Assembly (NCBI GenBank): GCA_003157225.1
Contig: PMIZ01000387.1
Coordinates: 498-15,429, forward strand
Direction: 5' to 3'
Length of the DNA stretch: 14,932 nt
From: Actinomycetota bacterium
GTDB lineage: Bacteria > Actinomycetota > Thermoleophilia > RBG-16-64-13
Position numbers and translations under genes: made by a program
Shown here: piece by piece, positions 14,760 through 14,932 of the stretch
How positions within the stretch are numbered: position 1 is the stretch's first letter
How the letters are laid out: each line of letters opens with the position of its first letter
The notes under the pieces: model-generated
What the model was told of the DNA's origin: nothing
Databases searched by the model: none
What the model saw: only the letters and a program-made list of their open reading frames with translations

Positions 14760-14932
14760 ATGGAAACCACCACCCAGCAAGCCCCGCAGGCGATCATCCG
14801 AGGCGTCGATATCCACAAACGCTACGTCATGGGCAGAGACAACTTCGTCGACGCGCTGCAGGGCGCCTCGCTCGAGGTCCAGCCGGGCGAGATGATCGGA
14901 GTCATGGGCCCCTCCGGCTCCGGCAAATCCAC
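14760..14932 (+). CDS. ABC transporter ATP-binding protein, MacB/LolD type (copy 2, cut by window end)
   Basis: Fifty-seven complete codons are visible: METTTQQAPQAIIRGVDIHK, then RYVMGRDNFVDALQGASLEV, and Walker A GPSGSGKS at 50-57, where the window ends. The sequence matches the first ATPase (12510-13328) from IIRG onward but lacks about 25 residues of its N-terminal extension. TAGGAG overlapping the permease stop is the ribosome site. The remaining motifs lie outside the window. Confidence 0.93.
   Translation, partial: METTTQQAPQAIIRGVDIHKRYVMGRDNFVDALQGASLEVQPGEMIGVMGPSGSGKS

Overview
The window is high-GC bacterial chromosome. Translational coupling, gene density, an outer-membrane-independent FtsX/MacB-type exporter set and no membrane-fusion partner fit a Gram-positive-like lineage such as Actinomycetota, but the sequence alone does not settle this. 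TGA ends ordinary genes here (for example the DUF2089 gene at 10166-10168 and the ATPase gene at 13326-13328), so the code is standard. That makes the in-frame TGA in the first gene notable.

Left edge (1-560): the start of a minus-strand gene of the UGSC-motif redox family. Its reading frame meets TGA exactly where the family has selenocysteine, and a GC-rich hairpin with a GGUC loop follows 12 nt later. I read this as a selenoprotein gene. Region 561-2927: a LysR regulator followed by a gene for a LigM/GcvT-like tetrahydrofolate-dependent O-demethylase, broken by one in-frame TAA. A perfect 7-7-7 inverted repeat lies between the two. This block is visibly poorer in GC than its neighbours, which suggests separate acquisition.

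Region 3185-7102 (all minus strand): a small nitroreductase, a RecQ helicase with DEAH, zinc-binding, RQC and HRDC parts, and an enolase-superfamily (muconate-lactonizing type) enzyme. Region 7227-9419: a TetR regulator and a 14-helix DHA2-type drug efflux pump. Each is preceded by a copy of the same partly palindromic operator, so the regulator probably controls itself and the pump.

Region 9751-10956: a strong sigma70-like promoter with a perfect palindrome over its -10 box drives three small genes: a DUF2089 protein lacking zinc-ribbon cysteines, a one-helix membrane protein and a SHOCT-like-domain protein. The first and third share the same short helical motif. Region 11160-14932: two successive paralogous ABC modules, each a MacB/FtsX-type permease then a LolD/MacB-type ATPase. 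They are separated by a 38-bp tandem repeat and a strong terminator; the second ATPase runs off the window. Together the right half looks like an envelope-stress or antimicrobial-export region.

The strongest lead for unusual biology is the UPGC selenoprotein with its SECIS-like hairpin. Next come the nonsense-interrupted demethylase beside an intact regulator, and the DUF2089/SHOCT operon beside the duplicated ABC exporter.
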